Source: Extensimonas vulgaris
GTDB taxonomy: Bacteria; Pseudomonadota; Gammaproteobacteria; Burkholderiales; Burkholderiaceae_C
Direction: 5' to 3'
DNA: 64,000 bases
Assembly (NCBI RefSeq): GCF_003337425.1
Contig: NZ_QPJU01000006.1
Coordinates: forward strand, 150,394 to 214,393
Shown here: piece by piece, positions 34,265-41,699 of the stretch
Numbering within the stretch: the stretch's first letter is position 1
Layout: every line of letters begins with the position of its first letter
Program-made: the position numbers and the translations under genes
The notes under the pieces: model-generated
Databases searched by the model: none
What the model saw: only the letters and a program-made list of their open reading frames with translations
What the model was told of the DNA's origin: nothing

Positions 34265-36139
34265 ATGGCCCTCTTTCCCCAAGGTTTGACCCAGATCGAC
34301 AAGCGCTGCGCGAATGCGGGCGAGCGCGCCGTGCTGCACCAGCTCAAGCGCTGCCTGTCCGACGACTACCTGGTCTGGCACGACGTGCCCATAGGGCCGA
34401 AGGCGCGCCAGCCCGACTTCGTGGTTTTCAGCCCGCGGCGCGGCTTGCTGATTCTGGAGGTCAAGCACTGGGCCTGGGGTTCGCTGCGCGCCTACAACCG
34501 GGACAGCGTGGAACTGGCCACGGCGCGCGGCCTCGTCACCGTGGCGCACCCCTTGCTGCAGGCGCGCGGCTATGCGCTGGAGCTCAACGAAGTGCTGGAG
34601 CGCGACCCCGCGCTGATCCAGGACGCGCCGCCGTTTCGCGGCAAGTCGCGCGTGCCCTATGGCTGGGGCTGCGTGCTGTCGAACGTGCGGCGCAAACAGG
34701 TCGAGGGCACGGACTTTGCCGAGGTGTTCCCGGACTTCAAAACCCTGCTGCGCGACGACCTTTCCGAAGAGCTCGATCCTTACGAATTCGAAAAACGCCT
34801 GTGGGGCATGTACGCGGGCTGGACGCCGCAGGCGCTGACGCTGCCGCAGCGCGACCGCGTGCGCTGGCACCTGTTTCCGGAAGTGCGCGTGCAGCAGGCC
34901 TCCTTGTTCGAGGCGCAGGAGCAAACCGCCCCCACGCTCGCGCTGCCCGACCTGATGCAGGTGATGGACCTGCAGCAGGAACAGGTCGCGCGCACGCTGG
35001 GCGAAGGGCACCGCGTGATCCACGGCCCGGCGGGTTCGGGCAAGACCATGATCCTGATCTTCCGTGCGCAGCAGCTGGCGGCTGCGGCAGCGTCCGAGCG
35101 GCCGATCCTGGTGCTGTGCTTCAACCGCATCCTGGCCCAGCGCATCGAGGGCAGCCTGCGCCAGCGCGGCGTCGATGAACGCGTGCAGGTGCGCACCTTC
35201 CACGGCTGGTGCCAGGACATGGTGCGCACCTACCAGCTCGACGTGCCGCAGCATCTGGCGGGTGATGCCTACTTTGCCGCGCTGGCCGAAACGGTGGAGC
35301 GTGCCGTGGCGCGCGGCCTGGTGCCGGGCGGGCAATACCTGGCGTTGCTGATCGATGAGGCGCACGACTTCGAGGACGCCTGGCTGCGCGTGGCCGCGCG
35401 CATGGTCGATCCGGCGACGAACGCGCTGCTGGTGCTGTACGACGACGCGCAATCCATTTACCAAAAAAAGCGCCGCAGGTTCAACTTCGCCAGCGTGGGC
35501 ATTCAGGCCCAGGGGCGCACCAGCATCCTCAAGCTCAACTACCGCAACACCGCCGAAGTGTTGGCCCTGGCCATGCACTGCGCCCAAGGCTTGCTGGCCG
35601 ACCGGCCCGCCACCGACGACCAGATGCAGGCCGTGCAGCCGTCCAGCGCAGGCCGGCGCGGCCCGCTGCCGGTATTGCTGCAGGCCCCCAATGTGCGCGC
35701 AGAGGCCGAACTGGTGGCAGAGCGCATCGCCCAGGCCCTGGCCGACGGGCGTGCGCCCGACGAGGTCGCCGTGCTGTTTCGCACCCGCCAGCGCATGGTG
35801 CTGGTCGCCGCGGCACTGCAGCGCCGTGGCATCGCCGTGCAGTCCATGGCGACGCCGGGCTTTCGCGCCTTCGTGTGGAAGCGCCCCAGCGTCAGGCTGA
35901 TGACGCTGCACAGCTCCAAGGGTCTGGAGTTTCCGCTCGTGGTGATTGCGGGGCTCGACGCCCTGCCCTGGAAGGGCGAGCCCCTGGACGAGGAGCTGCG
36001 CCTGCTGTACGTCGGCATGACGCGCGCCACGCACGAGCTCGTGCTGTCAGCGGCCGGCACCTCGCCCATGGTGCAGCGGGTGCACAATTCGCTCGAAGCC
36101 GTGGCGCTGCAGTTTGCAGAGCAAGAAGCGCATGTTTGA
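34265..36139 (+). CDS. NERD nuclease-like domain fused to UvrD/Rep-type helicase
   Basis: A 624-residue two-domain protein. The N-terminal NERD domain (about 13-140) shows the restriction-endonuclease-like set: E20, D51 in ARQPDFVVFSP, and E65-x-K67 in LLILEVKHWAWG. Next comes a superfamily 1 helicase: Walker A GPAGSGKT at 254-261, VLCFNRILAQRIEG (motif Ia), LIDEAHDFEDAW (motif II), QSIYQKKR and LKLNYRNT (motifs III-IV), and VRLMTLHSSKGLEFPLVVIA with LLYVGMTRATHELVLSAAG (motifs V-VI). It should act on DNA; biological role is not established, with repair or defence as candidates. It sits 88 bases after recG and 41 before oxyR on the same strand. Confidence 0.88.
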   Translation: MALFPQGLTQIDKRCANAGERAVLHQLKRCLSDDYLVWHDVPIGPKARQPDFVVFSPRRGLLILEVKHWAWGSLRAYNRDSVELATARGLVTVAHPLLQARGYALELNEVLERDPALIQDAPPFRGKSRVPYGWGCVLSNVRRKQVEGTDFAEVFPDFKTLLRDDLSEELDPYEFEKRLWGMYAGWTPQALTLPQRDRVRWHLFPEVRVQQASLFEAQEQTAPTLALPDLMQVMDLQQEQVARTLGEGHRVIHGPAGSGKTMILIFRAQQLAAAAASERPILVLCFNRILAQRIEGSLRQRGVDERVQVRTFHGWCQDMVRTYQLDVPQHLAGDAYFAALAETVERAVARGLVPGGQYLALLIDEAHDFEDAWLRVAARMVDPATNALLVLYDDAQSIYQKKRRRFNFASVGIQAQGRTSILKLNYRNTAEVLALAMHCAQGLLADRPATDDQMQAVQPSSAGRRGPLPVLLQAPNVRAEAELVAERIAQALADGRAPDEVAVLFRTRQRMVLVAAALQRRGIAVQSMATPGFRAFVWKRPSVRLMTLHSSKGLEFPLVVIAGLDALPWKGEPLDEELRLLYVGMTRATHELVLSAAGTSPMVQRVHNSLEAVALQFAEQEAHV

Positions 36140-36180
36140 CGGGCGCAAGAAGCCAATTTTCCTATCTGTACCATTCGCCC

Positions 36181-37146
36181 ATGACCCTCACCGAGCTCAA
36201 ATACATCGTCGCGCTCGCGCGCGCCAAGCACTTCGGCCACGCTGCAGAGGCCTGCCATGTCTCGCAGCCCACGCTGTCGGTGGCGATCAAAAAGCTCGAG
36301 GACGAGCTCGACGTCAAGCTCTTCGAGCGCACGGCCGGCGAGGTGGCCGTCACGCCGCTGGGCGAAGAAATCGTGCGCCAGGCGCAAGTCGTGCTCGAGC
36401 AGGCCGCAGCGATCAAAGAAATCGCGCGGCGCGGCAAAGACCCGCTCGCAGGCGTGCTGCACCTGGGCGTGATCTACACCATAGGCCCCTATCTGCTGCC
36501 AGAACTGGTGCGCCGCAGCATGGAGCGCACGCCGCAAATGCCGCTGCTGCTGCAGGAAAACTTCACGCTCAAGCTGCTCGACATGCTGCGCACGGGCGAG
36601 ATCGACTGCGCGATCCTCGCCGAGCCCTTTCCCGACACCAACCTGGCGATCGCGCCGCTGTACGACGAGCCCTTCATGGCCGCCGTCCCGGCCCAGCATC
36701 CGCTGGCCCAGCGCAAGAGCGTGTCGGCCACCGAACTGCGCGACGAAACCATGCTGCTGCTCGGCGCAGGCCATTGCTTTCGCGACCAGGTACTCGAGGT
36801 CTGCCCCGAATTTGCGCGCTTTTCCACCAACGCCGAGGGCATTCGCCGCACCTTCGAAGGCTCGTCGCTCGAAACCATCAAGCACATGGTGGCCGAGGGC
36901 ATGGGCGTGACGCTGGTGCCGCAGCTCGCGGTGCCGCGCACTGCGCTGCCCGGCAACGCGCGCCGGCGCAAAACCGACGACGCCCTGGTGCGCTACCTGC
37001 CGTTGCACGCCGACGACAAAGGCCCGCCGCCCTCGCGCCGCGTGGTGCTGGCCTGGCGGCGCAGCTTCACGCGCTACGAGGCCATCGCCGCGCTGCGCAA
37101 CGCCATCTATGCGTGCGAGCTGCCGGGCGTGACGCGGCTGACCTGA
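36181..37146 (+). CDS. oxyR: Hydrogen peroxide-sensing LysR regulator OxyR
   Basis: A 321-residue LysR-type regulator. The helix-turn-helix lies in FGHAAEACHVSQPTLSVAIK near residues 18-37. The redox switch is preserved exactly: C199 and C208 in GAGHCFRDQVLEVC, with E. coli numbering and the same 8-residue spacing, so disulfide-based peroxide sensing is expected. Other OxyR features are GVIYTIGPYLLPELV and EGSSLETIKHMVAEGMGVTL. Typical targets (ahpC, katG, dps) are not in the window. I recall oxyR near recG as common in Burkholderiales; here the NERD-helicase gene separates them. Confidence 0.95.
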   Translation: MTLTELKYIVALARAKHFGHAAEACHVSQPTLSVAIKKLEDELDVKLFERTAGEVAVTPLGEEIVRQAQVVLEQAAAIKEIARRGKDPLAGVLHLGVIYTIGPYLLPELVRRSMERTPQMPLLLQENFTLKLLDMLRTGEIDCAILAEPFPDTNLAIAPLYDEPFMAAVPAQHPLAQRKSVSATELRDETMLLLGAGHCFRDQVLEVCPEFARFSTNAEGIRRTFEGSSLETIKHMVAEGMGVTLVPQLAVPRTALPGNARRRKTDDALVRYLPLHADDKGPPPSRRVVLAWRRSFTRYEAIAALRNAIYACELPGVTRLT

Positions 37147-37192
37147 GCCACGTACCGCGCAAGTACCACGCAAGTACCACGCCCAGCCGTTT

Positions 37193-37507
37193 TCACGCGC
37201 CCGAGACGATCTCGTGCGTGAGGTTGTCCACGACCACGGGCGTGTGCAGGTAGGTGAGTTGCGGCTCGCTGCCGTATTTTTCGCGCACGAAGGCGCGCCA
37301 GGCGTCGTCGTACACCGCCTGCGCTGCTTCGCGGCTTTGCCACAGGTACACGCCGCCGGCCGTGCGGCCGTCCTCCGAGAGCACGTAATACTTGCGCAGC
37401 AGGCCGGGCAGGTTTTGATAGCGCGGCGCGGTGCTCAGAAAAATCTTCTGCGCCTCTGCCAGCGTGATGGGCTGGGGCAGGGCGAAGGTGACGATGGCGG
37501 TGATCAT
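37193..37507 (-). CDS. Small monooxygenase-like protein (YdhR / antibiotic-biosynthesis monooxygenase fold)
   Basis: A 104-residue protein starting MITAIVTFALPQPITLAEAQ and containing FLSTAPRYQNLPGLLRKYYV, then GGVYLWQSREAAQAVYDDAW. This pattern (strand, helix, GLLxKxY, GGxYLW, helix ending in W) is that of the dimeric ferredoxin-like YdhR/ABM family. The enzymatic role is unknown. GGAG lies 7 bases upstream of the ATG at 37507. It is convergent with oxyR and 80 bases upstream of a family A repeat. Confidence 0.7.
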   Translation of the reverse strand: MITAIVTFALPQPITLAEAQKIFLSTAPRYQNLPGLLRKYYVLSEDGRTAGGVYLWQSREAAQAVYDDAWRAFVREKYGSEPQLTYLHTPVVVDNLTHEIVSGA

Positions 37508-37527
37508 GAAGGTCTCCTCGATGCTTC

Positions 37528-37586
37528 GTTAAGGATAGCTGCTAACGCTGGATGGTATTGCCTGAAGTGCCGATTTGGTATTGAAA
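37528..37586 (+). repeat. Dispersed repeat family A, 37.5 kb
   Basis: GGATAGCTGCTAACGCTGGA, then GAAGTGCCGATTTGG. It fills the 80-base gap between the small monooxygenase-like gene start and the hydroxyacid dehydrogenase stop. Confidence 0.6.
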
Positions 37587-37587
37587 A

Positions 37588-38613
37588 TTAGGCCAACCGC
37601 GCGACGCGCTCTTGCCAGCGCGCGAGCAATTCGGGGTTCTTGGTGTAGAGCGCCGGCGCGCCGCGCAGGATGCGGCGCACGTTTTCGGCAACCGCCGTGC
37701 GCAGCGACTCCATGACTTCGCGGCCCTGGCCGATGATGTGCGGCGTCAGGATCACGTGGTCGCTGCCGACGAAGGCGCGCAGCGGGCTGTCGGGCGGCAG
37801 CGGCTCGTGCACGAAAGTGTCGAGCGCAGCGCCGGCGATGCGGCGCTCCTGCAGCGCGCGCACCAGCGCCGCCTCGTCGATGGCTGCACCGCGCGAGGTG
37901 TTGACGAGGTACGCCGTAGTCTTCATGAGGCCGAGCTCGCGCGCACCGATCAGCCCTTGAGTCTCGGCCGTCAGGGTGACGTGCAGGCTCACGAAGTCGG
38001 CGCGCTGCAGCAACTCCTCGAGCGTGACCCGCGTGGTGCCCGCCGGGGCCTGATCCTGCGCCACGTAGGGGTCGAAATACAGCAGCTGCGCCTCCCAGCC
38101 GCGCAGGCGCTCGACCACGCCGCGCGCGATGCGGCCCATGCCCACGAGCCCTATGGTGCTGCCGCGCACGCTGCGCGAAAAGAGCTCGCGCGGGCGCGGC
38201 GCATTCTCGGCCAGCAGACGCTGCTTGTAGGGCAGCTGCATGGCCAGCGCCGCGATCAGCATCACGGTGGCCTCGGCCATGCCCAGGTAGTTTTCGGGCG
38301 TGGCGCCGTGGGCCACCAGAATGCCCAGTTCCGTGGCGGCGGCGACGTCGATGTTCTCGACCCCGATCGCCGGCGCCACCACCGCGCGCAGCCGCGCCAG
38401 TGCCTGCAGCATGGGCCGATCGACACGCAAGCCCGGCGTTGCCACGAGGATGTCTGCGCGCTGCAGCAGCGGCATCAGCGCTGCCGTATCGACATGCGGC
38501 GGCACTTCGTCCGCTGCCGGGCCACGCACGATCTCGTAACCCTGGCCCGCAAGCGCCTCGGCCATCGTGTCGCCTATCCAATCACCGGGAATGAAAATCA
38601 CAGGGGGATTCAT
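37588..38613 (-). CDS. D-isomer-specific 2-hydroxyacid dehydrogenase family protein
   Basis: A 341-residue NAD(P)-dependent dehydrogenase. The Rossmann loop reads GSTIGLVGMGRIARGVVERL, with an acidic residue after LLYFDPY suggesting NAD preference. Catalytic residues are visible: arginine in LVNTSRGAAIDEAALV, glutamate in DTFVHEPLPPDSPL and histidine in VILTPHIIGQG. Substrate is unresolved; the N-terminal sequence does not single out SerA, GhrB or similar. ATG 38613 is chosen because similarity begins at PPVIFIPGDWIG. It is divergent from the rRNA methyltransferase gene. Confidence 0.88.
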   Translation of the reverse strand: MNPPVIFIPGDWIGDTMAEALAGQGYEIVRGPAADEVPPHVDTAALMPLLQRADILVATPGLRVDRPMLQALARLRAVVAPAIGVENIDVAAATELGILVAHGATPENYLGMAEATVMLIAALAMQLPYKQRLLAENAPRPRELFSRSVRGSTIGLVGMGRIARGVVERLRGWEAQLLYFDPYVAQDQAPAGTTRVTLEELLQRADFVSLHVTLTAETQGLIGARELGLMKTTAYLVNTSRGAAIDEAALVRALQERRIAGAALDTFVHEPLPPDSPLRAFVGSDHVILTPHIIGQGREVMESLRTAVAENVRRILRGAPALYTKNPELLARWQERVARLA

Positions 38614-38794
38614 GCTGCACTCCTGTTCGGCGGCACGGCTGCGCCGCAAAATGCACGCCCGCTCGCATTCGAATGAGGCCAAGGCGATGCCGTGCTCCGC
38701 AGCCATGCGCCACCATCTGCAGCACGCGCGGACGAAGCTTTTTCGACTCTATCAGGCAAGTACGCGCGTGGCCTTGCCCTATGCTCCATTCCCC
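38614..38794. promoter_or_regulatory. Divergent promoter region, hydroxyacid dehydrogenase / rRNA methyltransferase
   Basis: These 181 bases separate two divergent genes and must contain both promoters. I do not see repeat elements in it, nor a clear operator. Confidence 0.35.
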
Positions 38795-40093
38795 ATGAAC
38801 GCACTCCAACTCTTTTTGCCCTGCGCCGGCGGCGTAGAAGGCTATCTGGCCGACGAGGTCTACACGCTCACCGGCCGCACCGGGCAGGACTTGCTCGTCG
38901 GGCGCGGCGGCGTGCTGCTGCGCGCGGCCTGGCGCGACGCGCTGCGCCTGAACCTGCACAGCCGCCTCGCGCAGCGTGTGCTCGTGCTGCTGAACGAGCG
39001 CCCCTACCGCAGCGAAAACGACCTCTACGCGCTGGCCAGCGATGTCGCCTGGGAAGCCTGGTTCACCCCGCGCCAGAGCTTCAAGGTCGAAGTGAGCGCG
39101 CAGCACAGCCCCTTGCAGAGCCTGCACTTTGCCGGCCTGCGCGTGAAAGATGCCGTGGCCGACCGCTTCCGCGCCAAGACGGGCGTGCGCCCCGACGTGG
39201 ACACCCAGCGGCCCGAGGTGCGCATCCACCTGCACCTTGGCCCCGACGCGGCCGCGCTCTACATCGACACCTCGGGCGAGCCGCTCTTCAAGCGCGGCTG
39301 GCGCCTCGACAAAGGCGATGCCCCGCTCAAGGAAACCCTGGCCGCCGCCATGCTCGCGGCGAGCGGCTGGAACCCGCTCTCCGACGCACCCGTGCCACTC
39401 TACGACCCCTGCTGCGGCAGCGGCACCATCGTCATCGAGGCCGCGCAAATCGCCTGCCGCATCCCGCCAGGGGCGCAGCGCCGCTTCGCGTTCGAGCGCC
39501 TGCAGCCGTTTCAGCCGCATGTCTGGCAAGCTATCAAAGAAGAAGCTGCCGAGGCAATACAGACAAGCGCCGTACCGATTTTTGGCAGTGATGTTTCGCA
39601 CCGCATGGTGGACTTTGCCCAGCGCAACGCCGAGCGCGCCGGCGTGGCGCAAGCCGTGCAGCTGCGCGGCGGCGACGCGCTGCAGCGCTTGCCGCCCTGC
39701 GCGCAGCCCGGCGTGCTGCTGCTCAATCCGCCCTATGGCGAGCGCATCGCCGCGGCAGGCCATGCAGGCCAGAACGCCGCCGCACGTGCCGCGCTACGTG
39801 CGCAGGGCGCCGCCGTGGGCCGCGAGGCTGCACAAGTCGAAAGCCGCAGCGCGCAGGACGGCGAAGACGGCGGCGACTTTTTCCGCCAGCTCGCCGCGCA
39901 CTGGAAAAAACACTACGTCGGCTGGACCGCCTGGTTGCTCTCGCCCGATCCCAAGCTGCCCAGCAAAATGCGCCTCAAGGAATCACGCCGCATCCCGATG
40001 TGGAACGGCCCCATCGAATGCCGCCTCTTTCGCTTTGACCTGGTGCAAGGCAGCGCACGCCACCCGCGCGGAGCCGAGAAATCTCCAATGTGA
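38795..40093 (+). CDS. rlmL: THUMP-domain 23S rRNA (guanine-N2) methyltransferase, RlmL N-terminal type
   Basis: A 432-residue methyltransferase. The N-terminal THUMP/ferredoxin-like region starts MNALQLFLPCAGGVEGYLAD; the SAM domain has PLYDPCCGSGTIVIEAAQIA and the catalytic NPPYGER, and ends with SPDPKLPSKMRLKESRRIPM and WNGPIECRLF. This corresponds to the RlmL half of the E. coli RlmKL fusion, without the RlmK part, as is common in betaproteobacteria. A family A-like stretch in frame encodes AIKEEAAEAIQTSAVPIFGS between the two motifs, and a long hydrophilic Ala/Gln/Glu-rich insert follows NPPYGER. Confidence 0.9.
   Translation: MNALQLFLPCAGGVEGYLADEVYTLTGRTGQDLLVGRGGVLLRAAWRDALRLNLHSRLAQRVLVLLNERPYRSENDLYALASDVAWEAWFTPRQSFKVEVSAQHSPLQSLHFAGLRVKDAVADRFRAKTGVRPDVDTQRPEVRIHLHLGPDAAALYIDTSGEPLFKRGWRLDKGDAPLKETLAAAMLAASGWNPLSDAPVPLYDPCCGSGTIVIEAAQIACRIPPGAQRRFAFERLQPFQPHVWQAIKEEAAEAIQTSAVPIFGSDVSHRMVDFAQRNAERAGVAQAVQLRGGDALQRLPPCAQPGVLLLNPPYGERIAAAGHAGQNAAARAALRAQGAAVGREAAQVESRSAQDGEDGGDFFRQLAAHWKKHYVGWTAWLLSPDPKLPSKMRLKESRRIPMWNGPIECRLFRFDLVQGSARHPRGAEKSPM
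39528..39585 (+). repeat. Dispersed repeat family A inside rlmL
   Basis: AAGCTATCAAAGAAGAAGCT, then GACAAGCGCC and CCGATTTTTGG, a moderate match to the family, in frame with the methyltransferase. Confidence 0.45.
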
Positions 40094-40158
40094 TAGCTGC
40101 TCGCGCTTGACTGACATGGGTTTTTGGCTATTTTCGCTCTGAACCCAAACTGTTCATT
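40090..40158 (+). repeat. Family A copy followed by a family E end fragment
   Basis: TGATAGCTGCTCGCGCTTGA starts right at the rlmL stop, with TTTTTGGCTATTTTCG behind it; TGAACCCAAACTGTTCATT at 40140-40158 matches the ends of family E. The IS10-like element begins 20 bases later. Confidence 0.55.
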
Positions 40159-40177
40159 GGCTAATTGGGGTCAGATT

Positions 40178-40198
40178 CTGAAGTTTCCCCACAAATTT
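40178..40198 (+). repeat. Left inverted repeat of the IS10-like element
   Basis: CTGAAGTTTCCCCACAAATT plus T; it overlaps the end of the transposase gene by two bases. The 9-base target duplication GGTCAGATT precedes it. Confidence 0.9.
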
Positions 40199-41393
40199 AC
40201 CCGCCCAAACACGCCAGCTGGGCTTGCCGGCGAAGCAAGTCCAAGGCATCTTTGGGCCGCAGCTGGGCCAGCCAAGACTCCCCCGCGTCGATGACCCGAC
40301 GGGCCAAAGTCAGCGTGGAGATTTCCTTGGGCTTGGAGCGGCCGGTGCTCTGGAAATAACGCTGCATCTGGCGCTGCTGCGCGCATTCACCGAGCAGACG
40401 CAACAACCACCCAGCCAAATGCCCGATCAGCAGCAATACCTCCAGTCGCTTGCCCGAGCGCGAGCGCGTAGCGCTCAGCCCCAGCCCCAGGCGCTCACTC
40501 TTGAGGTCGCGGAAAGATTGCTCGATGCGCATTCTCTGCGCATACAGCTTCACAATCGCTTGCGCGCTCAAGTGCGCAAGGCTTGGTGAGCACGCCAGCA
40601 ACCACGGCTCACGGCCTCTGCGGGCGGCCTTGAGCGAGCTGCGACAACGCGCGCGCTGCCCTTTGCGCGTGCGCCGCACGCGCCCCTTGGGCTCGCGCTG
40701 CAGCAGGATCAGCCGACAGGCAACGGCGTGGCTGCGCACGTAGTGGGCCTGGGCAAATGCCTGGGCATGCGAAGTGGCTTGGGGGTAGAGCTGCGTGCAA
40801 CGCTGCCACGGCCCGTCGCCAATCCGCACCATGTCTTTGCCGCGAACGCGCCCTATCCAGTGCCAGCCGTGCTGTTGCACCAACTCGAACCAAGTGGAGC
40901 GAAAACCAGCATCCGTCATGATGATGGGCGGCTGGCCCGCTGGCAGTATGCTGGCCAAGCGCTGCAGGAAAAGCCGGTGCACGTCGGGGTTGCCGTATTT
41001 TTCTTGCGCATGGACTTCTTCGTACAGGGTGATACTGCGCCCCGCAACGGCAACGCTGGCGCGCAGCAAGTGCCAACGCTGATCGGGGGTGACGTCCGAC
41101 CAGTCGACCACCACCAGCAGTTGTCCGATCTGTGTCAGCCATTGCGCCGCTACTTGGCTGTAGATGTCCTTTCGCGCGTCATGCAGCGCGCCATTGCCCA
41201 GCAGTCGGTCGATTCGTTTGATGCGATGGCGCATCGCCGTGGTCGGCTCCAAGGAGCGCGCCAGCTGGCTCAAGCTCAGGTGCGCTCCCCGCAAGGCGCT
41301 GCACACCGCCGCTTTGACGGCTTGGGCCAGCTTGGCATGCAGACCCGCCATGCAGCTGCCCAGCATTTGCTCTATGCGCTTGTGCAGATGCAT
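40197..41393 (-). CDS. IS10-type DDE transposase
   Basis: A 398-residue transposase. The catalytic triad is complete: D97 in LVVVDWSDVTPDQ, D161 in IIMTDAGFRSTWFE and E291 in the YREK-like block YAQRMRIEQSFRDLKSE, at nearly the same positions as in IS10 (D97, D161, E292). The segments RHRIKRIDRLLGN, LLRASVAVAGRSITLYE and HWIGRVRGKDMVR are also shared with IS10. The gene spans almost the entire element and seems functional. The start at 41393 leaves 94 bases before the inner edge of the right inverted repeat. Confidence 0.95.
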   Translation of the reverse strand: MHLHKRIEQMLGSCMAGLHAKLAQAVKAAVCSALRGAHLSLSQLARSLEPTTAMRHRIKRIDRLLGNGALHDARKDIYSQVAAQWLTQIGQLLVVVDWSDVTPDQRWHLLRASVAVAGRSITLYEEVHAQEKYGNPDVHRLFLQRLASILPAGQPPIIMTDAGFRSTWFELVQQHGWHWIGRVRGKDMVRIGDGPWQRCTQLYPQATSHAQAFAQAHYVRSHAVACRLILLQREPKGRVRRTRKGQRARCRSSLKAARRGREPWLLACSPSLAHLSAQAIVKLYAQRMRIEQSFRDLKSERLGLGLSATRSRSGKRLEVLLLIGHLAGWLLRLLGECAQQRQMQRYFQSTGRSKPKEISTLTLARRVIDAGESWLAQLRPKDALDLLRRQAQLACLGG

Positions 41394-41486
41394 AACACTT
41401 CCTCCATCAGCGTTTGTTCGTCAAGATGAAGAATCGTTCAGCCTCCGTAGGACTGAATTTGCGTCTAACTTTTTGAATTTGAAGCA

Positions 41487-41507
41487 AAATTTGTGGGGAA
41501 ACATCAG
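41487..41507 (-). repeat. Right inverted repeat of the IS10-like element
   Basis: On the minus strand CTGATGTTTCCCCACAAATT plus T. The second copy of the target duplication, GGTCAGATT, follows at 41508-41516. Confidence 0.9.
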
Positions 41508-41556
41508 GGTCAGATTCGAATTTCCGGGTGGCGTTGATGGGGCAGAGGGAGGATGC

Positions 41557-41696
41557 CGGGCGCTGCGCTCCTCGGCGCAGCCAGAAAGGGCGGGGATACC
41601 GCACGGGCCTTCGCTGCGCCATTGCGGCGTGCGCGGGTGCTGTTGCGCAGGCTCCATGGGTTGCCGCAGGCCTTCGGCCTGCGCAATGACGGGGAA
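41557..41696 (+). repeat. Dispersed repeat family C, copy 4
   Basis: Its first 44 bases are identical to 23761-23804; the right half (CCATTGCGGC ... GCCTGCGCAATGACGGGG) is an inverted pair like the family ends. It lies just downstream of proQ (stop at 41700). Confidence 0.75.
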
Positions 41697-41699
41697 CGA

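Larger units (their letters stand above)
40178..41507 (-). mobile_element. Intact IS10-like insertion sequence (IS4 family), 1330 bp
   Basis: The element is bounded by 21-base inverted repeats with one mismatch (CTGAAGTTTCCCCACAAATT at the left end; CTGATGTTTCCCCACAAATT on the minus strand at the right), which have the CTGA...CCCC pattern of IS10. The 9-base direct repeat GGTCAGATT flanks both ends (40169-40177 and 41508-41516), a target duplication of the size expected for IS10. The 1330-base length is very close to that of IS10 (1329). One full transposase gene lies inside. Matching ends, an exact target duplication and an open transposase suggest a recent insertion. Confidence 0.93.
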
